Shown piece by piece: positions 55,849 through 64,000 of a DNA stretch of 64,000 bases. The notes beneath the pieces were generated by a model. That model saw only the letters and a program-made list of their open reading frames with translations. It had not been told where the DNA came from and did not search any database. The stretch's first letter is position 1; every line of letters starts with the position of its first letter. A program made the translations under genes and the position numbers. Origin of the DNA: Marinigracilibium pacificum (lineage in GTDB: Bacteria > Bacteroidota > Bacteroidia > Cytophagales > Cyclobacteriaceae); assembly GCF_012926615.1 (NCBI RefSeq), contig NZ_JABBNU010000005.1:124001-188000 (forward strand), read 5' to 3'.

Positions 55849-56095
55849 GATTATTAAATTTTGAGCAAAAAAGGGTTAATGATACCTTATCGGTTATCTA
55901 TATTAATTTAAGCACTATGTGTCAGAAATACAGGAATTTACTCACCCTAACTTGTGACAAATATCATTCAATAAACATTTATATTAGATTTTCAACGGTT
56001 CATCCTTCAAAATCAACGGTTCGGTAAAATTTATTATAAATCCATGGTTTGATATTGCATCTTTGAATCATTACGAAACGAAATCAATCAAAATC

Positions 56096-56521
56096 ATGAA
56101 AAAAATTATTCTATTTACAATCGGTTTAATCATGGCTGGTTTATGCGCTACCGCCCAGGAAACAGAAAAAATTTCAATCACTTTAAAAGTCAATGGAATT
56201 AAAGAAGGAAAAGGTCAGTTGATGGTTGGTATATATAATTCTGAAATTGGATATCCGGATAAAGGATATAAATTTGTTACTATTGATCTTAAAAAAACGA
56301 ATACAAATACTGTTTTAATTGAAGATATTGTCCCTGATGAATATGCTATTATAGTTTATCAGGATCTCAATGAAAATGGAGATTTAGATATAGGGATGAG
56401 AGGACCGGAAGAACCACTTGGATACTCGAATAATGCCTCAAACCCGTATGGCCCTGCTCCCTTTGCTAGCGCAAAAATGTCATTCACCAAAGACACTGAG
56501 ACATCTATAACATTAAAATAG
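56096..56521 (+). CDS. DUF2141 exported protein
   Basis: I start at the ATG at 56096, where a clean signal peptide begins (MKKIILFTIGLIMAGLCATAQ); an ATG 33 bases upstream is in frame but unneeded. The 141-residue product is a DUF2141 protein: GQLMVGIYNSE, DIVPDEYAIIVYQDLNENGDLDIGMRGPEEPLGYSNNA and the final SITLK strand are all typical. DUF2141 proteins are widespread small periplasmic beta-sandwich proteins of unknown function. It has no linked operon partner. A hairpin follows. Confidence 0.88.
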   Translation: MKKIILFTIGLIMAGLCATAQETEKISITLKVNGIKEGKGQLMVGIYNSEIGYPDKGYKFVTIDLKKTNTNTVLIEDIVPDEYAIIVYQDLNENGDLDIGMRGPEEPLGYSNNASNPYGPAPFASAKMSFTKDTETSITLK

Positions 56522-56546
56522 CAGTATTCTTAAAGTTTTATATTAT

Positions 56547-56579
56547 TGCAGGAACCACTATTCAAATATGGTTTCTGCA
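56547..56579 (+). terminator. Weak hairpin after the DUF2141 gene
   Basis: An 11-bp stem (TGCAGGAACCA-type at about 56547-56557 with 56569-56579, one G-T pair) 26 bases after the stop codon; no T tract follows, so function as a terminator is uncertain. Confidence 0.4.
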
Positions 56580-56727
56580 GTACCATTTATAATTGGAAGT
56601 TAAAATAATGTGGTAGATTTTAACTAACAGTAACTTTAGCAATAGTTATTATTTTCAAGAAATACAAAAGGTTATATTTTTTTTAATAAGCCTTATAATT
56701 TATTAAACTTGAAATCTAATTTGGCTT

Positions 56728-57738
56728 ATGAAAAAAAACCCGGTTTTATACTTCAATTTCAAGAAAGAATTAAAAGAAATTTTCTTGATTTCATTAATTG
56801 GAATTCCATTTGCATACATCATGTGTCCTTCATGTGGTTATATGATATATAGAGTGGCAATTAGTAGTATTTTCTGGGTGTTTCTTTGGAAAGGGAATCA
56901 ATTTTTATCAGCCTTATTAGACCTTAAAATTTCATGGGTCGACAAGCCATTAGTAAGAGCTATCACAGGTGTAATCGGCCATACTTTGTTAACGGCATTT
57001 ATTGTAACTGCTATTATTAAAGGGGCAAGTCTATTTGGCATCAACATAGAAAACAACCTGGAAACGGTTATTATATCTATTGGAATAACACTTGTAATGA
57101 CGTTAATCCTGTATTCAAGAGAATTCCTGTTTTCCTGGAAACAGGCAGCAATTGACAAGGAAAGAATGCAGAAGGAAATCATATCGGCTAAATATGAAAC
57201 ACTCAAAAACCAAGTCAACCCTCATTTTCTTTTTAATAGTTTAAACACTCTCACAAACCTCGTTTATGAAAATCAGGATACAGCCGCAAAGTTTATTAGC
57301 AAACTTTCAAAAGTGTATAGATATGTAATTGAGGTTAGAGATAAAGAATTAGTCGATATTAAAGATGAAATATCATTTGTAGACTCATATATTTTCCTAC
57401 AAAAAATCAGACATGAAGGTTCACTTGAGCTAATAAAAGATTTACCCTTAAACCCGGGCGAAATGATTCCTCCACTTTCAATTCAATTATTGATTGAAAA
57501 CGCAATTAAGCACAATATTTTATCTGAAGATTCACCATTATTGATAAAGGTTTATAAAGAAAATGATTGTATTGTTGTTGAAAACAATATTCAGCTAAAA
57601 AATATAATCGATAACTCAAGTACAGGTGTTGGTCTTGAAAACATTAAATCAAGATATCAATATCTGACCAAAAAACCTGTTATCATAAGTAATGACAATT
57701 CAATATTTAGAATAGAGCTACCAATCATAACAAGATGA
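56728..57738 (+). CDS. LytS-family sensor histidine kinase
   Basis: A 336-residue membrane kinase. Four transmembrane helices (about 18-34, 39-54, 77-98, 112-130) precede a short coiled link and the His_kinase domain: QVNPHFLFNSLNTL with phospho-acceptor His166, and an ATPase domain with PPLSIQLLIENAIKHN and GVGLENIKSRYQ. This is the short Bacteroidota LytS/YpdA-type kinase with no extra input domain. It overlaps the response regulator gene by 4 bases, so the pair is a unit. Confidence 0.92.
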   Translation: MKKNPVLYFNFKKELKEIFLISLIGIPFAYIMCPSCGYMIYRVAISSIFWVFLWKGNQFLSALLDLKISWVDKPLVRAITGVIGHTLLTAFIVTAIIKGASLFGINIENNLETVIISIGITLVMTLILYSREFLFSWKQAAIDKERMQKEIISAKYETLKNQVNPHFLFNSLNTLTNLVYENQDTAAKFISKLSKVYRYVIEVRDKELVDIKDEISFVDSYIFLQKIRHEGSLELIKDLPLNPGEMIPPLSIQLLIENAIKHNILSEDSPLLIKVYKENDCIVVENNIQLKNIIDNSSTGVGLENIKSRYQYLTKKPVIISNDNSIFRIELPIITR

Positions 57739-58493
57739 ATGTAATAATTATTGAAGATGAAAAACCCGCAGCTAAAAGACTGGAGAACCTTTTGGTAAGT
57801 ATTAATCCTGACATAAGGGTTTTAGAAAAACTTACTTCAGTTAAGGATGCAGTTGAATTTTTACAAAATGGAAACAATTATGATGTAATCTTTCTAGACA
57901 TACAACTCTCTGACGGATTGAGTTTTGAAATATTTGATCACATAAAAGTTAATACCCCCATTATTTTTACCACAGCTTATAATGAATATGCATTAAAAGC
58001 ATTTGAGGTAAACTCAATAGATTACCTATTAAAACCTATTGATGAAGATGATATTGAAAAAGCACTCAATAAATTAGAAGGACTTAAATCTTCATTTCAG
58101 GGATCACAAAATATCCCGGATATTGCCGCTACAATGAGAAAGCTTACAAAAAGCTATAAAAACAGATTTCTAATTAAAATTGGTGAACATTATAAATCAG
58201 TGGCTGTTTCGGATATTGAGTATTTCTATTCAAAAGAAAAGGCAACATTCTGTAATACCAATGATAATAAAAATTTACTTTTGGACCATTCTCTGGAAAG
58301 CCTTGAAAGCATGCTTGATCCAGATATTTTCTTCAGGGTAAATAGGAAATTTATAATAAGGCTATCATCAATTCAAGACATCATCATTTATTCAAACAGT
58401 CGCTTGAAACTAATTATTAGAAATCATCCAGATGAAGAAATAATTGTAAGCCGTGAAAAGGTAAATACTTTCAAGAGTATTCTTGATCAGTAA
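57735..58493 (+). CDS. LytTR-family response regulator
   Basis: A 252-residue two-component regulator. The receiver domain has EDE near the N-terminus, phospho-acceptor Asp55 (VIFLDIQLSDG), the TTAYNEYALKAFEVNSIDYLLKPI block, and then a LytTR DNA-binding domain from about 140 (RFLIKIGEHYKSVAVSDIEYFYS, FFRVNRKFIIRLSSI). The partner is the LytS kinase, whose gene overlaps by 4 bases. Targets are probably nearby promoters or envelope genes; no binding site was identified. Confidence 0.94.
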   Translation: MNVIIIEDEKPAAKRLENLLVSINPDIRVLEKLTSVKDAVEFLQNGNNYDVIFLDIQLSDGLSFEIFDHIKVNTPIIFTTAYNEYALKAFEVNSIDYLLKPIDEDDIEKALNKLEGLKSSFQGSQNIPDIAATMRKLTKSYKNRFLIKIGEHYKSVAVSDIEYFYSKEKATFCNTNDNKNLLLDHSLESLESMLDPDIFFRVNRKFIIRLSSIQDIIIYSNSRLKLIIRNHPDEEIIVSREKVNTFKSILDQ

Positions 58494-58501
58494 AATAAAT
58501 A

Positions 58502-58930
58502 TTACCCGTAACTTACCATCCAATTGACACCAAATTGATCGATAAGAGAACCAAAGTATGACCCCCAGAAAGTATCTGACTGTGGCATTGTTATTTTTCC
58601 GCCTTCAGAAAGCTTTTTAAATATTAAATCAGCCTCATTCTTTGAATCAGAATCTATTGATATTGAAAAATTATTTCCTTCTTTAAAACCTTTCCCCCAT
58701 TCTCCACCTGTATCACTTCCCATCAGAATTATATTGTCATTTATCTGCAGTGAAACATGCATAATTCTCTCTAATTGATCTTCTGGAATGGAAAAACTGT
58801 TATCCTCTGGTGGTGGCATCTCCTTAAATCGACTGAAATTGGTGAATTCACCTCCAAAAACGTCTTTATAAAGATTAAAAGCCTTTTCACAATTCCCATT
58901 AAAGGTCAGGTATATGTTGATATTTTTCAT
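58502..58930 (-). CDS. PhnB-like VOC-fold protein
   Basis: A 142-residue cytosolic protein of the vicinal oxygen chelate (glyoxalase) fold, PhnB-like group: NGNCEKAFNLYKDVFGGEFT at the start, EDQLERIMHVSLQINDNIILMGSDT in the middle and TFWGSYFGSLIDQFGVNWMVSY at the end are all typical. Function of this group is mostly unknown. It converges with the response regulator gene, 8 bases apart. Confidence 0.88.
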   Translation of the reverse strand: MKNINIYLTFNGNCEKAFNLYKDVFGGEFTNFSRFKEMPPPEDNSFSIPEDQLERIMHVSLQINDNIILMGSDTGGEWGKGFKEGNNFSISIDSDSKNEADLIFKKLSEGGKITMPQSDTFWGSYFGSLIDQFGVNWMVSYG

Positions 58931-59018
58931 GATTGATATGGTTAAACTATTTCCTTTATAATTTAACTATCAATCATGTTAAATCACATACCACTTAAAA
59001 AAATATTCTTATTGATTA

Positions 59019-60935
59019 TCAGGTTGTAGAAAGAGGTACAGTAAAATAAAAGGTTGTTCCACTGGTATGATTCTCTTCTAACCCAATGTCACCATTACAC
59101 ATTTCTATGATGTCTTTACAAAGTGATAGACCAATCCCGGTACCAGATTCGTTCATAGTTCCCTTTGAATTATTTATTCCTTTGTATTCAAAAATCCTTT
59201 TAATATTAGGTTGGTGAATCCCAAGACCAGAATCGGAAACACGAATCAAGGCACAATTATTTTTATCATCCCTATCTACAAAAATTCGAATTGATCCATT
59301 TTCCGGAGTAAACTTAACTGCATTCCCTACTATATTTCTGATTACTGACTGTATCATATTCGGATCAGAAAAGCATACCATCTCAGTTAAATCTTTTTTG
59401 GTAAATTCAATAGTAATATTCTTTCTTATTGCACCTGGTTCAAGAATCCTTACGGCTTTATCTATTTGCTCCAAAATATTAAATTCTGAAAATATCAGCT
59501 TTGGATTATCTCTTTGGAGTTGTGACCACGCTAGTAAATCAGTCAATAGAAAATAGGTATCATTAATCTCTTCTTTCAACTGTTTAAGGATTTTGTTTTG
59601 CTCTTCAGGATCAGAGATTACATGATCAGAAGTAATAATATCTGTAATTACTTTTAAGTTACCTACAGGGCCTCGTAAATCATGACCAATTACTCTAAGT
59701 ATTTGGTCTTTAATTCTATTCACTGCATTTAATTCATCCTTTTGTTTATTAACTTTTTTGTAAGAAAAATAGCTTACACATAAAAAAGAAATCAAAAGAA
59801 TCCCAATTATATACTGTATATAAATCTTTCTGTTTTGAACCAGGATTGATGCTTCCTTTAGCTTGTTTTGTTCAAGCAGTGCATTATTTTCTTTTTCCTT
59901 CTTCTCAAAATCATACTTTGTACGAATCTCTTCTATCAACCTTGTTTTCTGAATATTATCAATACTATCTCCAAGCGTAACACTCTTTTGGAAATAATCA
60001 AGAGACTCCTGATATTTCCCCTGTGCTGAGTAATTTTCAGATATCAGTTTAAAAATTTGAGGTTTCTCTCTGTCTTCGCCAGTTTGTTTTACTAACTCCA
60101 GAGCCATATCATAATATTTTATTCCTTTATCAAACTGGCCTAACTGAGTAAAACAATTTCCAATACTATAATATGAAAAAATTAATCCAGAGAGAAAGGA
60201 CTCCATTTCCATAATCTCCTTAGCATCGCACAATAAATCAATTGCTGATTCAAATTCACCTAAATATAGATAAGCTTCTCCGGTATTTGCCTTGCTTATT
60301 GCTAACCTGAGATTATCACCTAATTGTTCGAAAATAACCCCGGCTTTAGTATAATATTCAATTGAAGATTTATAATCTTGTTCAAAAAATTTCACAACTC
60401 CCAAATGTTCAAAAGAAATTGCTTCATTCAATCTATTCCCAGTCTTTTTTGCTATTTCTAAAACTTCAACATATAATTTTTCGGCTTCTGAGAGCTTTCC
60501 AAGGCTTACATAAATACCAGCGAGAATATCTGATGTATAACAAATATTTACTGTATCACCAATTGAATAAAATATATCCAGACTTTCAAGCGCATATTCA
60601 ATTGCAGTGATATTTTCACCCCAGCGCCAGTCTATATGGGCCAATCCTGAAAGTGCCCTGGCATGTTGTTTCAATAAATTGGATTCCATTGAAAGATCCA
60701 CAACTTTGGAATAAGTTGAATGCGCTTCCCTTAATTCTCCAACTTGATATAATTGATCCGCGATTTTATTTAATAATAAAATCTGCTCCTCTAAATTTCC
60801 AGTTTCAACAACTGAATTATACTCTTGCTTAAGTGAATCAATTAAATCTTTACCTTCAGATTTATATGAAATACTAATAAAGAATATTAATAAAAATAGA
60901 CAGTGATTAATGCCCTTTACTCCCATAATATTCAA
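59019..60935 (-). CDS. TPR-type sensor histidine kinase (complete)
   Basis: A 638-residue membrane kinase. After a signal peptide, about seven TPR repeats span 35-345 (VNICYTSDILAGIYVSLGKLSEAEKLYVEV and similar units), followed by a coiled stretch and a transmembrane helix (about 372-390), then HisKA with His418 (VIGHDLRGPVGNL) and an HATPase domain (NIVGNAVKFTPENG, DSGLGI, GTGIGLSLCKDIIEMCNGDIG). All catalytic boxes are present, in contrast with the protein at 34207-35739, which has the same TPR layout without an ATPase. No response regulator is linked. Start taken at 60935; Met4 would do as well. Confidence 0.92.
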   Translation of the reverse strand: MNIMGVKGINHCLFLLIFFISISYKSEGKDLIDSLKQEYNSVVETGNLEEQILLLNKIADQLYQVGELREAHSTYSKVVDLSMESNLLKQHARALSGLAHIDWRWGENITAIEYALESLDIFYSIGDTVNICYTSDILAGIYVSLGKLSEAEKLYVEVLEIAKKTGNRLNEAISFEHLGVVKFFEQDYKSSIEYYTKAGVIFEQLGDNLRLAISKANTGEAYLYLGEFESAIDLLCDAKEIMEMESFLSGLIFSYYSIGNCFTQLGQFDKGIKYYDMALELVKQTGEDREKPQIFKLISENYSAQGKYQESLDYFQKSVTLGDSIDNIQKTRLIEEIRTKYDFEKKEKENNALLEQNKLKEASILVQNRKIYIQYIIGILLISFLCVSYFSYKKVNKQKDELNAVNRIKDQILRVIGHDLRGPVGNLKVITDIITSDHVISDPEEQNKILKQLKEEINDTYFLLTDLLAWSQLQRDNPKLIFSEFNILEQIDKAVRILEPGAIRKNITIEFTKKDLTEMVCFSDPNMIQSVIRNIVGNAVKFTPENGSIRIFVDRDDKNNCALIRVSDSGLGIHQPNIKRIFEYKGINNSKGTMNESGTGIGLSLCKDIIEMCNGDIGLEENHTSGTTFYFTVPLSTT

Positions 60936-61271
60936 CCGGATTACAATTCATTCTGAATATTATCATTTGACAACCTTACAAAATAAATATTATCTCTTAA
61001 AAAATAACTACTTCTGAATCTAATAATACAATATTTAAAATCGTATTCAAATAAATATTTTCAAAAGCATAAACAAAAAATTATTACTGACTTAATAGGT
61101 TTCATTTTGATTTTTTCTTCTTGGAATAATTCACCATAAAAATTAAAATGAAACATATATGTTTAAACAACTATGACTAAGATCTTTTGTTTTAATCTAA
61201 TAAAAAAAAATAAAGGAAACCTAAACAAATAGGTTTCCTTCGGTGATTAGAGAGTGATTTATCTTTATAGC
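60936..61271. other. Intergenic region between two minus-strand signalling genes
   Basis: About 336 AT-rich bases. It contains the terminator of the GAF gene (61202-61240) and probably the promoter of the TPR kinase on the minus strand. I see no ORF and no RNA-like element. Confidence 0.6.
61202..61240 (-). terminator. Rho-independent terminator after the membrane GAF protein gene
   Basis: An 11-bp perfect stem (AAGGAAACCTA at 61213-61223 with 61230-61240) with a 6-base loop; on the minus strand it is followed by a T-rich run. Confidence 0.88.
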
Positions 61272-63146
61272 TTAAGCCACTTTTTTTCTATTCTGATATA
61301 AAATCGTAATTAAATCGGCAGCTGATTTCATAAATGTCAATTCTTCCTGATTCCAATTTCTATTATCGTCTTCCTGTCCTACTTTTAAAATTCCTATAGC
61401 CGATCCACCAACATACACAGGAACACTTAATATTGAAACTATAGATGTGCCGCTTAAGTATTTCTCAGGAAGTTCAAAAGTATTCTCGTGATTAGTTATA
61501 TCTCCTGCCATAATCACTTTATCTGCATCAAGTGCTTTAAAGAAATTAGGAACAGCTGATCTCTTCCACTCTTCTCCTGATTCATGTTCATCAGCTACTA
61601 AGTCATACATGTTTTCACATTTGATAACAGATCCTCCGGGAGAGTAATTCCAAAACGAACAAGTATTTACTTTCATCGCCTTTGCTATCTCTTCCATAAT
61701 CAGCTTAAGACCATCCATATCGCCGTTTGTAATCTCAGCCATAGTACGAAGACTATCAAGCACAAAATTAAACCTGTCAATTCTATTGATCTTTTCAGTA
61801 AGTTGAGCTTGCTTCTCTGCTACCTCATTTTGCAATCTTGACTGGTTTTCCTGAATTGCCTGCATCTCCTCAAGGTTTTGACGCATTTCCTCTTCAGAAG
61901 ACTGTAGCTGTTCTGTGTATTCTTGTGACTCTTCTAATAACCTTTTGGTCTTATCATTAACAAGAATACTATTCAGTGATGTTGCGATATTCTCACCAAT
62001 ATTCTCTAGGAATTTAATTTCATGATCTTCAAATTCATTAAAAGAAGCAATCTCAAAAATTCCATGTATTTCTTCATTCACTACCATTGGCACCACAACC
62101 AAACAACTTGGTGTTGCCTCACCTAAACCAGAAGTAATTCTAACATAATCCTGAGGAACTTCTTTTAAAATCAATGATGATTTTTCAAGGTAAACCTGTC
62201 CAACCAAACCTTGACCAGGTAAGATTACATTATCTTCAAACTTCTTTCTGCTATAAGCATATTTCGATTTAAGTTCTATCGTAACATCGTCATCACCACC
62301 TTCTCTGTTAACAAGAAATAATGCACCTTGATTTGCTTTCAAATAATTAACAGTAAATGATATTATTTCATCACAAAGACCCTGAAGGTTATCACTTTTT
62401 CTTAACAACGCTCCAATCTCTGCTAATCCATGAGTTGCCCAGTTTCTCTTCTTTTCTTCAGCCTGAGATCTTTCTAACTCCTGAAGATATTTTGCAGTCT
62501 CTTGCTCCTTCTCTTTAGCTATTTTTGACTCTTCATCATATTTCGCTAAAAGAGAGTTCATTTCGTTAGAGAACTGAGAGTTTAAGTATTGTAAAAATAT
62601 AACAATCACAGAGGCAATTGAAGCCGCTCCAATTAATATCGAATATCTTACCCAGGTTACATCAAAGATATCTGTAGTTTCAGATAATTCAATCCATCCA
62701 TTAATTGTATCAACACCAAAAAATATTGCGAGATTTATTAGAAAAGCACTGATCAGACTAACTTTTTCCGATAGAGAAAATACAGCTAGTGGCAATACCA
62801 GTGTCGCAAAGCTAAATATATAAATCTCTATGTTGAATGCCTTCCCTTCAGGAACTATAGCTGAATGCAACACAGCAATTACAATTGAAGGAAGGATAGA
62901 TATTAAATAGCGGCTCATATTGGTGGCTCCATACCTATTAAGAACCAAGACTGAAGCATACCCTATGAAACCTGCCAAACAAAACGGAAGAATAGGTAAG
63001 AATATAATTGATGAAATTATGGAATATGCTATTATAACGACAACAAAAATTGATGCCATAATATTAGTCAGCTTCACCTTATATTTCAGTGAGCTTTCCA
63101 TTTCATCTTTAATTCCTAGCTTAAAAAGTTTACTAATACCATTCAT
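61272..63146 (-). CDS. Membrane protein with two GAF domains and no output domain
   Basis: A 624-residue protein. The N-terminal 210 residues contain around six transmembrane helices, then a coiled coil, a GAF domain at about 240-400 (GALLRKSDNLQGLCDEIISFTVNYLKANQGALFLV, ILPGQGLVGQVYLEKSSL), a long coiled coil at about 405-455 and a second GAF-like domain to the end (TCSFWNYSPGG, VSILSVPVYVGGSAIGILKVGQ). There is no histidine kinase, GGDEF or other output. Such proteins may bind a small ligand and pass the signal by contact. It has its own terminator and is divergent from the DinB-like gene. Confidence 0.85.
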   Translation of the reverse strand: MNGISKLFKLGIKDEMESSLKYKVKLTNIMASIFVVVIIAYSIISSIIFLPILPFCLAGFIGYASVLVLNRYGATNMSRYLISILPSIVIAVLHSAIVPEGKAFNIEIYIFSFATLVLPLAVFSLSEKVSLISAFLINLAIFFGVDTINGWIELSETTDIFDVTWVRYSILIGAASIASVIVIFLQYLNSQFSNEMNSLLAKYDEESKIAKEKEQETAKYLQELERSQAEEKKRNWATHGLAEIGALLRKSDNLQGLCDEIISFTVNYLKANQGALFLVNREGGDDDVTIELKSKYAYSRKKFEDNVILPGQGLVGQVYLEKSSLILKEVPQDYVRITSGLGEATPSCLVVVPMVVNEEIHGIFEIASFNEFEDHEIKFLENIGENIATSLNSILVNDKTKRLLEESQEYTEQLQSSEEEMRQNLEEMQAIQENQSRLQNEVAEKQAQLTEKINRIDRFNFVLDSLRTMAEITNGDMDGLKLIMEEIAKAMKVNTCSFWNYSPGGSVIKCENMYDLVADEHESGEEWKRSAVPNFFKALDADKVIMAGDITNHENTFELPEKYLSGTSIVSILSVPVYVGGSAIGILKVGQEDDNRNWNQEELTFMKSAADLITILYQNRKKVA

Positions 63147-63199
63147 ACTTTAAAAAATTATGTACAATTTTTGCACATATTTCACAAACGGTCAAGTTT

Positions 63200-63673
63200 A
63201 TGCAAGATATTTCGATTAATAGTACAATAATTATTCATGAGGCAACAAGAAACCTCATTAAAAAAGTATGGGATTCTCTTACTCCTGAAGAACTTTCAAC
63301 TATCCCTAAAGACCACAAAAACAACATCTTATGGAACATTGGGCACTGTATTGTCACCCAACAATTGCTTATTTATGCACTAAGCAATAACGAAATGACT
63401 CTTCCACCTTCTTTTATTGAAAAATTCAGAAAAGGTTCTTCCCCTGCAAACGGTGAAATATCGGAATCGGATATTGAAATTATCAATGAAAATTTAATGA
63501 GCCAGTCGGCAAAATTAAAAGAGGATTATGAGAAGCTCCTGAACTCTGACTTCAAAGAATATGAAACCAGTTACGGGGTAAAGCTTTCGAATGTTAACGA
63601 TGCGATTTCATTTAATAATGTACATGAAGCGTTACATCTTGGGATTATTATGTCATTAAAAAAACACATATAG
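63200..63673 (+). CDS. DinB-like four-helix metalloprotein
   Basis: A 157-residue protein of the DinB/YfiT fold: NNILWNIGHCIVTQQLLIYAL on the second helix and FNNVHEALHLGIIMSL on the last carry the histidines that usually hold a metal (a third His may be missing at the equivalent place). Members act as thiol-dependent transferases or have unknown roles. It is divergent from the GAF protein gene (53-base shared promoter region) and convergent with valS, separated by a strong bidirectional terminator. Confidence 0.88.
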   Translation: MQDISINSTIIIHEATRNLIKKVWDSLTPEELSTIPKDHKNNILWNIGHCIVTQQLLIYALSNNEMTLPPSFIEKFRKGSSPANGEISESDIEIINENLMSQSAKLKEDYEKLLNSDFKEYETSYGVKLSNVNDAISFNNVHEALHLGIIMSLKKHI

Positions 63674-63682
63674 AATAAGACA

Positions 63683-63720
63683 AAAAAAGAGCGCTCATAA
63701 GTTTATGAGCGCTCTTTTTT
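63683..63720. terminator. Bidirectional terminator
   Basis: An 18-bp perfect stem with an A run before and a T run after (AAAAAAGAGCGCTCATAA at 63683-63700, complementary 63703-63720, loop GT). It sits between the converging DinB-like gene and valS and can act on both strands. Confidence 0.93.
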
Positions 63721-63736
63721 ATATCTAATTTTTGTT

Positions 63737-64000
63737 TTACTTCAATGTAGCAAGTTGCTCTTCCAAAGCTTTAATTTTTGCTTCGGCGTCTGCCTTTTTC
63801 TGTTGTTCCATTGCAACAACTTTTTCAGGAGCATTACTAACAAACCGCTCATTGCTAAGTTTCTTCTGTACAGAATTCAAGAACCCTTTTGTATACTCAA
63901 GTTCTTTCTGAATTTCCTCCATCTCCTTTTCAGCATCAATAAGGCCATCCGTAGGAATGAAGAACTCATCACCCTTCACTACAAAGCCAGTTGCATTTTC
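63737..64000 (-). CDS. valS: Valyl-tRNA synthetase, C-terminal end (gene continues past the window)
   Basis: The frame is open to the window edge; about 87 C-terminal residues are visible. They are the ValS C-terminal coiled coil (FFIPTDGLIDAEKEMEEIQKELEYTKGFLNSVQKKLSNERFVSNAPEKVV) that contacts the tRNA arm. FVSNAPEKVV and the closing ALEEQLATLK are typical ValS endings. Cytosolic and essential for charging valine. Confidence 0.92.
   Translation of the reverse strand, partial: ENATGFVVKGDEFFIPTDGLIDAEKEMEEIQKELEYTKGFLNSVQKKLSNERFVSNAPEKVVAMEQQKKADAEAKIKALEEQLATLK

Overview
This 64 kb window is AT-rich DNA from a member of the Bacteroidota, most likely a marine, gliding-type Cytophagales or Flavobacteriia relative. 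The evidence is direct: two SusC/SusD pairs, many Bacteroidota-type lipoproteins (Cys followed by acidic residues), a type IX secretion C-terminal tail, DUF2807 and DUF2141 proteins, a promoter of the form TTTG-N19-TAnnTTTG, and very weak Shine-Dalgarno sequences. I saw no tRNA, rRNA, CRISPR array, integrase, transposase or prophage gene.

Layout. 1-9.4 kb: the 3' part of a polysaccharide utilisation locus, with SusC (cut by the window edge), SusD, a large PKD surface glycan-binding protein, lipoprotein GH16, periplasmic GH3 and a second lipoprotein GH16. This is the gene set expected for laminarin-like beta-1,3-glucan, with surface capture and endo-cleavage, import through SusC/D, and periplasmic cleavage to glucose. 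A strong hairpin separates the binding genes from the enzyme genes. 9.5-12.4 kb: an M48-type secreted metalloprotease paired with an unrecognised exported protein. 12.5-15.5 kb: a decayed, very AT-rich stretch with at least two broken genes (a carboxypeptidase-regulatory-like remnant and an outer-membrane barrel remnant) around a small membrane protein and an intact barrel gene. 15.5-20.4 kb: a second SusC/SusD pair with no linked enzyme.

20.4-31.9 kb holds mostly single genes: a 3-hydroxyacyl-CoA dehydrogenase, a STAS/SpoIIAA-like protein, a membrane protein with a conserved GEEISWGQR motif, DoxX, an SH3 plus metallo-beta-lactamase-fold protein whose metal site is lost, an archaemetzincin lipoprotein, a serine hydrolase, a methyltransferase, an acyl-CoA transferase/hydrolase and a T9SS-exported protein. 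32-47 kb: a ZU5 lipoprotein, a CvfB-like S1 protein, a TPR signalling protein with a phospho-acceptor helix but no ATPase domain, several small secreted proteins, MscS, a metzincin lipoprotein, a DUF2807 lipoprotein, a tricorn-type protease, a propeller lipoprotein and a short sigma-like factor.

47-64 kb: an AstE-like deacylase overlapping a glutamate-cysteine-ligase-like/CBS gene, a barrel protein, a TlpA thioredoxin overlapping a stand-alone DsbD-alpha domain, a RidA lipoprotein, 2-oxoacid:ferredoxin oxidoreductase (korAB), a DUF2141 protein, a LytS/LytTR two-component pair, a PhnB-like protein, a complete TPR histidine kinase, a membrane GAF protein with no output domain, a DinB-like protein and the C-terminal end of valyl-tRNA synthetase. 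The metabolic picture is an aerobic or facultative heterotroph that degrades algal glucan, with korAB serving as the 2-oxoglutarate step and heavy investment in envelope proteolysis and sensing.

No single classical new system (defence, mobile or BGC) stands out. The most unusual items are the metal-site-dead SH3-MBL protein, the ligase/deacylase pair, the exported RidA, the metzincin lipoproteins lacking the usual motif glycine, and the kinase-like proteins lacking catalytic domains.
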